Positions 11,952 through 18,896 of a stretch of DNA of 34,008 nucleotides are shown in pieces. The notes under the pieces are model-generated. The model did no database searches and had not been told where the DNA came from. It saw only the letters and a program-made list of their open reading frames with translations. The first letter of the stretch is position 1. Every line of letters starts with the position of its first letter. Source of the stretch: JAYREN01 sp041908845 (GTDB taxonomy: Bacteria; Acidobacteriota; Holophagae; Holophagales; Holophagaceae); assembly GCA_041908845.1 (NCBI GenBank), contig JAYREN010000011.1, positions 1 to 34,008 on the forward strand, given 5' to 3'. The position numbers were made by a program, and so were the translations under genes.

Positions 11952-12242
11952 ATGCGAAACGTCAGGACGGCGTTGATCTCACTGTTCCTGTTCACATTCG
12001 CCACCCAGGCCCACGCCGTGGAGAAGCAGAAGGAGCCGAAGAAATCGCAGGCCCCTCGCGCCGCAGCCGCGAAGGCAAAACCCAGGGTGAAGGAGGAATC
12101 TAAAGCAAAGACCGAAGTTCGGGACACTGAGAAACGGCCACCCGATCCCCTGGAAAAGGGGGCCAGAAAAGTGCGCAGGCAAGAGAATCCGAAGGACAGG
12201 ATGCCGCCGGACGATTTCGGAAAGCGGGAGCAGATGAGGTAG
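11952..12242 (+). CDS. Small secreted Lys/Ala/Pro-rich protein of unknown function
   Basis: A 96-aa product. A standard Sec signal peptide is visible: basic start MRNVR, hydrophobic core ALISLFLFTFA, and A-H-A before VEKQ, giving cleavage near residue 22. The mature part has about 74 residues and is low-complexity and very basic (repeated K-E, A-K, K-P and R-R), ending in an acidic/polar patch with DDFGKREQMR. It looks disordered. No family was recognised. A very strong ribosome site (AAAGGAGGG) precedes the ATG, which argues for a real, well-translated gene. A role binding nucleic acid, envelope polymer or anionic lipid is conceivable, but the sequence alone does not show it. Confidence 0.7.
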   Translation: MRNVRTALISLFLFTFATQAHAVEKQKEPKKSQAPRAAAAKAKPRVKEESKAKTEVRDTEKRPPDPLEKGARKVRRQENPKDRMPPDDFGKREQMR

Positions 12243-12333
12243 CTCGCGGGGCGCCCGATCTTCGTTCATTCTTGTTTCTGAACACCTCTAAACTCTTGGC
12301 TGGCTGCACGGCCGGTATTTCCGTGATGGGCGC

Positions 12334-12789
12334 ATGTGGTCCGGTGATGATCTCTATTTCATGAAACTCGCCCTGGAGGCCGCGGAGCAGGCGGACCGGG
12401 AAGACGAAGTGCCCATCGGCGCCGTGCTGGTGGCGGATGGCAGGCTCGTGGCCCGGGGCTACAACTGCCCCATCGGCCACCACGATCCTACGGCCCATGC
12501 GGAGGTGATGGCCCTGCGCAGCGCCTGCGACTGGGTGAAGAACTACCGCACCCCGGGGGCCACCCTCTACGTGACCCTGGAGCCCTGCCTCATGTGCTTC
12601 GGCGCCCTCACCCATGCCCGGGTGGCACGGGTGGTCTACGGTGCGCCCGATCCCAAGGTCGGGGTGTCCCAGTACGGAGAAATTCTTGAGCGGGCGAACC
12701 TCAACCATCGTTTCGTATTGGAAGGCGGCCTGCTGGAGACCGAATGTCGGGAGATGCTCCAGCAGTTCTTTCGGCGAAGACGGGGATGA
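12334..12789 (+). CDS. tadA: tRNA-specific adenosine deaminase
   Basis: A 151-aa cytidine-deaminase-fold enzyme that converts adenosine 34 to inosine in tRNA-Arg(ACG). The zinc site is complete: His55 and the proton-shuttling Glu57 in T-A-H-A-E-V, plus Cys85 and Cys88 in LEPCLMC. TadA-specific context is present: NYRTPGATLYVTLEPC and V-V-Y-G-A-P-D-P-K-V-G. This excludes guanine or cytosine deaminases with reasonable safety. The start at 12334 has only a weak ribosome site, but no better in-frame start was seen. The stop codon abuts the stop of the convergent DUF2891 gene without a gap. Confidence 0.92.
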   Translation: MWSGDDLYFMKLALEAAEQADREDEVPIGAVLVADGRLVARGYNCPIGHHDPTAHAEVMALRSACDWVKNYRTPGATLYVTLEPCLMCFGALTHARVARVVYGAPDPKVGVSQYGEILERANLNHRFVLEGGLLETECREMLQQFFRRRRG

Positions 12790-13887
12790 TCAGTCCTTGA
12801 GGGCCCGCCGGGCATCGAGCATGTGCACGGCGAAGCTGCCGAGCCAATGTTCGCCTTCGTACCCTCCGGAGGCGATGAAGGGCAGGGAGGCACGGGCGTG
12901 GACATCGGCCGTGCCCAGCAGCGCCTCGCGCCGGGGATCCTTCGGCCCCAGTGCCGTCGAGATGATGTAGATGCATCGGGCCCGGCTGAGATTCAGGCCA
13001 TCCAGGTGAACGATCTTGGGGTCCGTGCGGTCGGAGACTTTCGCGGGAGTGAGCAGGCCGTTCTTCAGGAGTTCCGGGAGAAAGCCCGCGACCCAAGCGC
13101 GGAATTCCGATTTCGAGAGCAGCTTGCCCATGAGGGCGGCCTCCTCCAGGCAGGGCGACAGGAAATCCTCGCCGCCGGGTTCCCAGCCGATGGGGCCGTT
13201 ACGGTCTGCTCCGAAGTAGGTGCGGGCGCGCTCCGCGATGAGCATCTCCAGGCGGCTGTCCCGAGTCACTCGGGCGTAGTCCAGGGCCAGGGAAAGACTG
13301 AAGGCCGTGTTGGGATGCACCCCCGTGCGGATGGGGTAGGTCTGCTTGGGCAGGAACTCGAGAAAGGCCGCTGTCACCCGACTGGCGAGGGGCTGGAGGC
13401 TGGCGGACCAGCGGCGGGCCTCGGGTGAGTCCCATCCTCGCAGTTCCGCCGCGAGCTTGAGCAGCCAGGCCCAGCCATAAGTGCGCTCAAAACTCTTGCG
13501 ATCCGGCTGGCCGAAGTAGGCCACCTCGGAAGCGATGCGCTCCGGCGCCAGGTTCTCGTCCAGCACGGCACGGATCTCTCGGGCCTCGGGCAGTTCCGGG
13601 AATTCCCGTAGCAGCTTCACTAGCATCCAGTGTCCATGCACCGAAGAGTGCCAGTCGAAGCAGCCGTAGAATGCCGGATGCAGGGCCTTGGGACTCCTCA
13701 CATCGCCCGGTCCACTCATGACGTGATCCAATTTGTTGGGATACTCCTGCCGCACGCACTTGAGCGCCAGCTTCGCGAAATGCGAGGCGCCCGCCGCATC
13801 CAGGTTTAGGTCCGTTTCCTGTGAGGCCGCCTGCAGCGCCAGCACTGGAACCGCGCACGCGAGGATCTTGCAAACCGATCGCCCCAT
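12790..13887 (-). CDS. Secreted DUF2891-family protein
   Basis: A 365-aa protein. An N-terminal signal (MGRSVCKILACAVPVLAL, cleavage near A-A-S-Q) directs it out of the cytoplasm. The body carries the segments seen in DUF2891: H-P-A-F-Y-G-C-F-D-W-H-S-S-V-H-G-H-W near residue 75, a repeated Tyr/Trp-rich helical pattern (T-Y-G-W-A-W-L-L-K-L), and WEPGGEDFLSPCLEEA. An alpha/alpha toroid as in glycan-active enzymes is suggested by this pattern, but no catalytic role is established. ATG 13887 was chosen since GGGGGA precedes it and the signal starts there. It reads away from the tRNA-Ser gene and is the last chromosomal gene before the inserted element. Confidence 0.75.
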   Translation of the reverse strand: MGRSVCKILACAVPVLALQAASQETDLNLDAAGASHFAKLALKCVRQEYPNKLDHVMSGPGDVRSPKALHPAFYGCFDWHSSVHGHWMLVKLLREFPELPEAREIRAVLDENLAPERIASEVAYFGQPDRKSFERTYGWAWLLKLAAELRGWDSPEARRWSASLQPLASRVTAAFLEFLPKQTYPIRTGVHPNTAFSLSLALDYARVTRDSRLEMLIAERARTYFGADRNGPIGWEPGGEDFLSPCLEEAALMGKLLSKSEFRAWVAGFLPELLKNGLLTPAKVSDRTDPKIVHLDGLNLSRARCIYIISTALGPKDPRREALLGTADVHARASLPFIASGGYEGEHWLGSFAVHMLDARRALKD

Positions 13888-13965
13888 TGAATCCCCCTGC
13901 GACCCAGGATGGTAGGCGCAGCGCCCTCCCTGCAAGGGGGCGAATCCTGATACACTGTCCCCCCT

Positions 13966-14055
13966 GGAGAGATGGCCGAGTGGTTGAAGGCGCCTGACTC
14001 GAAATCAGGTTTACGGGTGACCGTAACGGGGGTTCGAATCCCTCTCTCTCCGCCA
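13966..14055 (+). tRNA. tRNA-Ser(CGA), 3' half supplied by the integrated element
   Basis: A complete class II cloverleaf of 90 bases including the encoded CCA. The acceptor GGAGAGA pairs with TCTCTCC, the D stem is GCC/GGC, the anticodon stem is CCTGA/TCAGG and the loop CTCGAAA has anticodon CGA at 14000-14002. The long variable arm TTACGG/CCGTAA is perfectly paired and the T loop is TTCGAAT. It decodes UCG serine codons. From about 13994 on, the sequence recurs at 31931, so the 3' half of this gene most likely came in with the element and restores the tRNA. Confidence 0.95.
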
Positions 14056-14060
14056 GTTAC
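13994..14060 (+). repeat. attL: left direct repeat (tRNA-Ser 3' half)
   Basis: 67 bases matching 31931-31997 at 64 positions. The identical blocks are 19 bases (13994-14012, holding the anticodon loop), 14 bases, 15 bases and 16 bases (14045-14060, the 3' acceptor and CCA plus GTTAC). The longest block over the anticodon loop is the likeliest crossover site. Weaker similarity continues through the following hairpin. Confidence 0.9.
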
Positions 14061-14068
14061 GAGCGTTT

Positions 14069-14087
14069 GGCCCCCTTCATGGGGGCC
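14069..14087 (+). terminator. Hairpin after tRNA-Ser(CGA), element version
   Basis: GGCCCCC pairs with GGGGGCC around TTCAT. Only TTCGTGT follows, so the T-run is poor. The equivalent hairpin on the right side of the element keeps a T5 tail and is the better terminator. Weak function is expected here. Confidence 0.45.
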
Positions 14088-14091
14088 TTCG

Positions 14092-14113
14092 TGTATCCCG
14101 CTTGTATCCCAGA
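14092..14113 (+). repeat. Tandem 11-bp TGTATCCC repeats, left end (candidate integrase arm sites)
   Basis: Two consecutive units, TGTATCCCGCT and TGTATCCCAGA, with exactly 11-bp period, 32 bases inside the left repeat. The same pair in the same orientation and order occurs at 31798-31819 near the other end. One-helical-turn spacing at both element ends is what arm-type binding sites of a tyrosine recombinase (or Xis) look like. Confidence 0.6.
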
Positions 14114-14202
14114 TGGAGGGAATTCGTCATCTCACCGAGTCGCCATGCAGCGGTGAATGAACATGCCTTGACCTTCCACTTCCACGGTGGGATCGTTCAC
14201 TT

Positions 14203-14292
14203 GGAGGCGTGGCAGAGCGGCTGAATGCTGTCGTTTGATACACGACTGGTCCTCTGCAAGGGGGATCCGGGGGTTCGAATCCCCCCGCCTAT
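14203..14292 (+). tRNA. Serine-type (class II) tRNA-like gene with GAU anticodon, defective acceptor end
   Basis: A cloverleaf can be drawn. D stem GCA/TGC (14212-14214 and 14226-14228), anticodon stem GTCGT/ACGAC (14230-14234 and 14242-14246), loop TTGATAC with anticodon GAT at 14237-14239, a 22-base variable arm able to form a 7-bp stem, and T arm GGGGG-TTCGAAT-CCCCC. The long variable arm and the GGAGGCGTGGCAGAGCGG start are those of tRNA-Ser, while GAU is an isoleucine anticodon. The acceptor stem pairs at positions 3-7 only: 1-72 is G-U and 2-71 is G-A, and no CCA is encoded. It has its own strong terminator. It is either a tRNA relic or one of the Ser-type 'allo-tRNAs' with foreign anticodons; the sequence alone cannot decide. 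Confidence 0.6.
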
Positions 14293-14295
14293 CTA

Positions 14296-14327
14296 GGGGA
14301 AGCGCTGGTACGCGCTTCCCCTTTTTT
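14296..14327 (+). terminator. Strong rho-independent terminator after the tRNA-like gene
   Basis: A perfect 10-bp stem GGGGAAGCGC / GCGCTTCCCC (14296-14305 and 14312-14321), 6-base loop, then TTTTTT. It begins four bases after the tRNA-like 3' end, showing that this tRNA-like sequence is, or recently was, a separate transcription unit. Confidence 0.85.
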
Positions 14328-14403
14328 CTTATGGAATGCCCTCTATCTTGGAAGCTACTTGATGTTTGCCGCGGGCTCCATGGCTGGTGCCCAGGCATGG
14401 AAA

Positions 14404-14562
14404 GCCTGTGGACTTCGCCGAACCCCGTGGAGAACCCATGGACTGGCCCGCCAGCCCACAGGTTCTCCACAGGACCCCCTTGGCGCACCGGCCCTCCGGG
14501 CCTGCCCACATCCTTTCCACACCTGGGGCCTTCGGCTGGAAACCGCTTCGCGCTTTCCACAC
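14404..14562. other. Cluster of TTCTCCACA/TTTCCACA motifs and a 10-bp inverted repeat (candidate origin or oriT region)
   Basis: The 275-base gap before the first element gene holds no credible reading frame, but it holds repeated CCACA words. TTCTCCACA at 14463 is one base off the DnaA box consensus, TTTCCACA occurs at 14514 and 14554, and reverse-strand copies lie near 14405 and 14426. GTGGAGAACC (14427-14436) and GGTTCTCCAC (14461-14470) are a perfect inverted pair 24 bases apart. The region could serve replication of the excised circle, partition, or transfer initiation. No AT-rich unwinding block is evident next to it, so this is tentative. Confidence 0.35.
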
Positions 14563-14605
14563 CACTCTTTGCTCCGATTTCGAAGATCAGCAGCAGAATT
14601 GGTGC

Positions 14606-15667
14606 ATGAGCAAGAAGAAACGAACCCCGAAAGATTTGGATTTCAGCTCTGTGGACCAGGAGAGGCTGGCAGCGTGGCGACCCGCCTTCGACTGGATCCG
14701 CCATGAACGGTGGAAGCCTGCCGGTACGGTCGAACAGCTCGAAGCCAATCTCGCCTTCATCCTGGATGACCTTCCTCTCTATTCGCCATTTACCATTGAG
14801 AATGCGGTCCCTGCGCGAGGTCTGCTTTCCCCTAAACCTGTCAACCCACCAGAAAAAATTTACAAGCCAGATTTTGTAAATTGGTGCATTGATGTTGCCA
14901 AGATCTACTTAGCTGCACTTGAATTTTCAGAGAAGTCGCCATCTCTTGAAGATTCAATCCGAGAAATCGCAGCCATTAAGGAGTTGGCTGAAAAGTTATA
15001 CATTGGACTTACGAGAACAAATCAATTGACTAAATACTACATGCACAATGTCTCTGGTATGAATCGTACGGCCCAAGATTCCTATCTTAGGGCTGCCGGA
15101 GAATCCCTGCCAAGATGCCATAGCGAATCTGATCTTCAGAAGATGGACTGGTACCGACGATTATCCGGTCTGATTGATTTCTGCAAAGAATTAGAAATTG
15201 AATTTAAGCTATTTACCAATCCAACGAAAGGTCCATTATTTAATAAGGAATTTGGAACACCCGAATTCATATTGGTATGGAATTGTCATATTTTATTGCT
15301 GCTTCTCGGGGAACAGACGACTGGATATAGGGGCTGTAATACGGCAAAACTGGCGAAAGTGATTCGGAAATTTGCAACCGCAGTTGAATTAACGACGGAA
15401 TGGCCAGACGAACACCTTCGTTCGATTCTTGAATGGTACAAAGCGCGAAATCGAAACCGTGAACACATTAAGGCGACAGAAACCATCCTTGAACAGCAGG
15501 ATCTTAGCGAAGCGGACCGAAAGACCTTTGAGACCCGTTTGGATGGACTCGGCGAGCAGGAGGCTTGGCTGTTTGAGAATGCCGGAAGGGTGTCGGAAGA
15601 GTATCGGACTGGGCGTGGAAACTTGACCCTCTTTCGGGACCCCATGTTTCCACTCGAAATGGAATGA
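14606..15667 (+). CDS. Uncharacterised 353-aa protein at the left end of the element
   Basis: Not recognised. The product starts MSKKKRTPKDLDF and appears soluble and mainly helical, with a short hydrophobic stretch HILLLLLGEQ near residue 230 and a long charged helical C-terminus. No nuclease, kinase or nucleotide-binding motif could be seen. The first 180 bases and the last 150 match the GC-rich context, while the centre (about 14840-15470) is clearly richer in A and T, which suggests a different origin of the core. The ATG at 14606 has no good ribosome site. An upstream in-frame start was rejected because the extra residues look like translated non-coding DNA. It precedes the Xis-like gene by 52 bases. 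A cargo or defence role is possible by position only. Confidence 0.6.
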   Translation: MSKKKRTPKDLDFSSVDQERLAAWRPAFDWIRHERWKPAGTVEQLEANLAFILDDLPLYSPFTIENAVPARGLLSPKPVNPPEKIYKPDFVNWCIDVAKIYLAALEFSEKSPSLEDSIREIAAIKELAEKLYIGLTRTNQLTKYYMHNVSGMNRTAQDSYLRAAGESLPRCHSESDLQKMDWYRRLSGLIDFCKELEIEFKLFTNPTKGPLFNKEFGTPEFILVWNCHILLLLLGEQTTGYRGCNTAKLAKVIRKFATAVELTTEWPDEHLRSILEWYKARNRNREHIKATETILEQQDLSEADRKTFETRLDGLGEQEAWLFENAGRVSEEYRTGRGNLTLFRDPMFPLEME

Positions 15668-15719
15668 TCGCCGCCCCAGCCTTCAGCAAGTCCAAGAGGA
15701 CACGCATGGAGGCAAGCGA

Positions 15720-15911
15720 ATGCAAACAGATACTCCGAAGAATGCACTTTCCATCGCCGAGGTCATGCGGGCGACCAGCCTGGGCCGAACGATGCTCTAC
15801 AAGCAGATAAAAGAGAACAACCTCAAGGTGTTCAAAGTCGGGCGCAGAACCTTGGTGCTCCCGGAAGAACTTCAGGCGTGGCTTCAACGCCTCGCACAGG
15901 AAGCGAAGTGA
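15720..15911 (+). CDS. AlpA/excisionase-like helix-turn-helix protein
   Basis: A 63-aa protein of the MerR-like/HTH_17 'excisionase' type. The segment LSIAEVMRATSLGRTMLYK is the winged helix-turn-helix start, followed by F-K-V-G-R-R-T-L-V and L-P-E-E-L-Q-A-W-L-Q-R-L. Such proteins bind DNA near att sites to favour excision, or activate element genes. GGAGG stands eight bases ahead of the ATG. It precedes the replication-like gene by 55 bases on the same strand. It is the only small HTH candidate on the element for directionality control of the integrase, although it lies at the opposite end. Confidence 0.8.
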   Translation: MQTDTPKNALSIAEVMRATSLGRTMLYKQIKENNLKVFKVGRRTLVLPEELQAWLQRLAQEAK

Positions 15912-15966
15912 TTTCTCGGAGGCTGCATTTCTCAGCGATCACCGTTGACCTTCGCAGGAGCCACCC

Positions 15967-17172
15967 ATGCCCCTGAATGGTCCCCAGAAGGTTCACTACT
16001 ATCGGCGTTTCCCGGCCCTTCTGCGATCAGACGAGGCGTATATGGGCTTGGATGCCCTTGGGCACGGAATCCTAACGTGCATCCTTGACCATCAATGCGT
16101 AAATGGCTCTGTTCCCGCAGACCCTGTGGCGCTCGCTGGAATTGTCCGGGCTACGCCGGAACAAGTCCGTCAGTTCTTGTCCACCTTCACCAAGCTCAAG
16201 ACGCTTGAGACATTGGAGGGCGGGCCTGGAGACAGGCTTGTAAACCCATTCCTGCACAGAGAGCTGAAGGCCATTCACGCGCTCATCGAAGCGCGACGGC
16301 AGGCAGGGTCGAAGGGAGGCCAAAAGACCCAAGCAAAGGCAAGACCCGCTCAAGCACGAGAACGGCAGCCTTCAAGCAGTGCTCAAGCAGAGCTTGAAGC
16401 ACCCCGTGAGCCTCTCTCAAGCAGACAAGAGCAAGAGCAAGAAGCAGACAAAGCCCAGATACAGAAGGACAGCAGCAGACAACAGCGCATTCACCTGGGC
16501 GTCAATGGACATCAAGTGTCAATTGCTGATGCTGCTGATGGGATAACCTCTCTTCCAGAGGACATTCGAGAAGGGCTTTCGCGGCTGGGGATCGCGGCAA
16601 ACCTGGGGCCGGACCTATGCGACAAGGCCGGTGGAACCCGTGGGCTTCGTGCCGCTCTGGAAGTGCTTGATGCCAAGGTGCAGCAGAAAGAGATCCATTC
16701 CCCTTCTGGTTTCTTTCTCCGCTGTGTCGAAGAGCTGGCCCGCGAAGGGCAAGCCCTGTATGACGAGGCCCACGGAGAAGCCACGAGGATCCACCGAAAG
16801 GCCCTCGCGGATCGCCGATGGGTCCAGCTCCCGGAAGCCTGCCGCGAAAGCCTGGAGGTTCTTCGGGCTTGGTGCGCCTGGTGGACGCTTCAGGAACGTC
16901 TGTCATCGGCCAGTAGCGCCATGAGGGAAGACCTCTCTGCCGAGGCCTGGGATGCCCGCATTGCCTTCATGGAAACCTGCCTTCGTCATCATCCTCAGCG
17001 AACCGAATTTCTCGCCGTGGTCGATGAAAGACAGAAGACAACGGGAAGCATTTCAGAGACCCCCAGCATGGCGAAACGGCTTCGAAGCGCGGCACTCGGA
17101 AATCTGTTAGGGCTCGACGAAAAGGCACCCGATGGGCCAAAGCCAACCCCGTTGAACGGGGTGGCAAGTTGA
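15967..17172 (+). CDS. Replication-initiation / replisome-organiser-like protein (DUF1376-like N-terminus)
   Basis: A 401-aa protein. The N-terminus (about residues 8-100) has the pattern of phage and plasmid replisome organisers and DUF1376 proteins: HYYRRFPALLR, G-L-D-A-L-G-H-G-I-L, then a winged-helix-like stretch (ALAGIVRATPEQVRQFLS). Residues 115-165 are a low-complexity linker rich in Q, E, S, A and K, with repeated S-S-x-Q. The C-terminal half is helical, with S-P-S-G-F-F-L-R-C-V-E near residue 250. No helicase or primase catalytic motif was seen. It fits a DNA-binding initiator or helicase-loader role for the excised element. It begins the presumed backbone operon, with 131 bases to the mobilization genes. 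Confidence 0.55.
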   Translation: MPLNGPQKVHYYRRFPALLRSDEAYMGLDALGHGILTCILDHQCVNGSVPADPVALAGIVRATPEQVRQFLSTFTKLKTLETLEGGPGDRLVNPFLHRELKAIHALIEARRQAGSKGGQKTQAKARPAQARERQPSSSAQAELEAPREPLSSRQEQEQEADKAQIQKDSSRQQRIHLGVNGHQVSIADAADGITSLPEDIREGLSRLGIAANLGPDLCDKAGGTRGLRAALEVLDAKVQQKEIHSPSGFFLRCVEELAREGQALYDEAHGEATRIHRKALADRRWVQLPEACRESLEVLRAWCAWWTLQERLSSASSAMREDLSAEAWDARIAFMETCLRHHPQRTEFLAVVDERQKTTGSISETPSMAKRLRSAALGNLLGLDEKAPDGPKPTPLNGVAS

Positions 17173-17303
17173 CGCTTCCGCTGTCTGTTGGAGGGCTGCG
17201 CCGCTTTCGTTGATGGTTCTAGGTCTTTTGGGTTCCGTTCGACCTTCCTGTTTCGTCGCCTCAACCACTTTTGAAGCCCAAGGAATGGGCTAAGGGACGT
17301 TCT

Positions 17304-17735
17304 ATGAACAGCAACCGCCTCCAAACCAAGGAGGTTCGGGCCGTATTGGCGCCTGCCGAGTACGAAGCCCTCCTCCGCCTTTCCGAATGCCGGTCCCGGA
17401 ACTTCGCCGAGACCATCCGGGAACTCATTCGCACCGCTTCCGCCCGCGCATGGGAGGAAGCCGCCGCGCCCAGACTGAGAACGCTGGATGAGCGGACACG
17501 GAACCTTGAAGAGGAATTCGCCCATCTCGGAAAGCGGCTTGAAGACACCATCGCCATTCTTCGATCCGTGGAACAGGTGATCCTGGCCCGCTTGGATGGG
17601 CAGGCCCAGGTGCTTGAACCTCTGTCGCAGATGACGACCCTCACCACCTTCCGTATGCAGGCCGTGGTGGAGCATCACCCGAAGGCCGAGGTTCAGCAGA
17701 GGTTCCGCGAGCTGGTGCGGGAAGCAGGTTTGTGA
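17304..17735 (+). CDS. Relaxosome accessory protein, MobC-like (ribbon-helix-helix plus coiled coil)
   Basis: A 143-aa protein. The N-terminal 45 residues look like a ribbon-helix-helix DNA-binding domain of the MobC kind (strand R-A-V-L-A-P-A-E-Y, helix E-A-L-L-R-L-S-E, then N-F-A-E-T-I-R-E-L-I). After this comes a heptad-rich coiled coil (LRTLDERTRNLEEEFAHL) and a helical tail. Its stop codon is immediately followed by the ATG of the relaxase, the usual order for an accessory protein that binds the transfer origin and helps the relaxase nick. ATG 17304 follows AAGGGACG; a start 11 codons upstream is possible. The transfer origin is expected close by, perhaps in the 130 bases before this gene. 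Confidence 0.65.
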   Translation: MNSNRLQTKEVRAVLAPAEYEALLRLSECRSRNFAETIRELIRTASARAWEEAAAPRLRTLDERTRNLEEEFAHLGKRLEDTIAILRSVEQVILARLDGQAQVLEPLSQMTTLTTFRMQAVVEHHPKAEVQQRFRELVREAGL

Positions 17736-18896
17736 ATGGCCATCCTCAAACCCGGATTCACACGCGGGGCACGGGGCCGCCAGAGCAAAGCCGGTTGGGG
17801 GCGGCGCACGTCGTACCTCGCCAGCGAGCACGACCGGGAGAAGGCGGAACTCTTCGCACGGGACGGCGAGGACGTGCGGCAAGTGAATCGTACCGAAGCA
17901 ATCCAGGAATTGGGAGGCAAGGACACCCATTACCGGGAAACCATCGTCGCCCTTTCCGAGAACGAATGCCGTGCCCTGGAGGAACGCGCCAAGGGTGACA
18001 AAGAGGCAGCCCAACGCATGGCCGCCCACGGCATCGGGGAACGGCTCTCTGAGGGAAAGCCTTATGTGGTGGCCCTTCACGAGGAAGGGAACCGCTGGCA
18101 CCTCCATGTCGCTGTGAAGGATGCAGAACGGCCTGAGATGTACGGCCAACGGGGGGAGGCTCAGAAGGCCTTCGAGGACTACTGGAGATCCAGCCAGCCC
18201 CGGACGCGCATCCAGGACTGGGAGAGCCATACCCGCGCCAAGAACCTTCAGGCTGAGATCCGCGACATGGGCCAAGACCTCCGGCGCCTGGAGCGGGAGC
18301 GATTCGAGGCCGTGCGCCAGACGAAGGGAAACGTCGCAAAACTCCGAACAGCCTCTGGCTATGTCCACAAAGAGCGTGAGCTGATCGAGCTTCGCCACAA
18401 CCTGGAAAAGAAAGCCATCGAGGCCCGCCACACCTCACGCGGAACCGTGGGGAGCTGGGAACAGAAGGTGGACCTTGAACGCGCCCAGATCCGGCGGGCG
18501 GGCGCAGAGAACCGCATCCAGCGCCGGGAAGACAAGTTTCGTGAACGTCTGGAGAACTGGAAGCGGCCCGATACGCGGTTCACGCGGAAGACGGATCGGA
18601 CCTTCGCACAGGGCCGCGAACGGTTGGTGCAGGCCGTGGGGCGGGCTGCGAAGACGGCAGGCCGCGCTACGTCCACAGCCGTGAAAAGCCTTGCCGAAAC
18701 CTGGCTTCCCAAGGCCGCAAAGATGCTCTCCCAGGTGGCCAGCAAGAGCGCCTCCAGCTCCGTCGAGATGGCTTCCTCCCTGGTGCTATCCGCAACCGGC
18801 GCAGGGAAGGCGCTATCCATCGCCCTGAAAGCAACCGACCTCGCCAAAGGCTTGGTGAAGGCGGCTTCAACCCAAATTAAGGAGATCGAACGATGA
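17736..18896 (+). CDS. Conjugative relaxase (MobA-like, HUH type)
   Basis: A 386-aa protein. The first 140 residues hold a plausible relaxase core: Tyr27 in R-R-T-S-Y-L-A-S-E as candidate nicking residue, T-H-Y-R-E-T-I-V-A-L-S-E-N-E near residue 65, and a three-His metal cluster with His115 and the pair His122/His124 in R-W-H-L-H-V-A-V. The rest is a long charged helical region (about 175-290) followed by an Ala/Ser-rich C-terminus with weakly hydrophobic helices. The length is on the short side for relaxases and the motif spacing is not that of classical MobQ or MobF. Genetic context (accessory gene in front, coupling protein overlapping behind by ATGA at 18893) supports the call. Confidence 0.72.
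   Translation: MAILKPGFTRGARGRQSKAGWGRRTSYLASEHDREKAELFARDGEDVRQVNRTEAIQELGGKDTHYRETIVALSENECRALEERAKGDKEAAQRMAAHGIGERLSEGKPYVVALHEEGNRWHLHVAVKDAERPEMYGQRGEAQKAFEDYWRSSQPRTRIQDWESHTRAKNLQAEIRDMGQDLRRLERERFEAVRQTKGNVAKLRTASGYVHKERELIELRHNLEKKAIEARHTSRGTVGSWEQKVDLERAQIRRAGAENRIQRREDKFRERLENWKRPDTRFTRKTDRTFAQGRERLVQAVGRAAKTAGRATSTAVKSLAETWLPKAAKMLSQVASKSASSSVEMASSLVLSATGAGKALSIALKATDLAKGLVKAASTQIKEIER

Noticed and set aside
14366..14605. Longer start for the 353-aa protein
   Set aside because: The extension would translate the inverted-repeat and CCACA region and gives Pro/Trp-rich sequence unlike the rest of the protein.
16995..18431. 478-codon minus-strand frame over the mobilization genes
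   Set aside because: It is opposite the MobC-like and relaxase genes, which have ordered starts, ribosome sites and overlaps; the minus product lacks recognisable domains.
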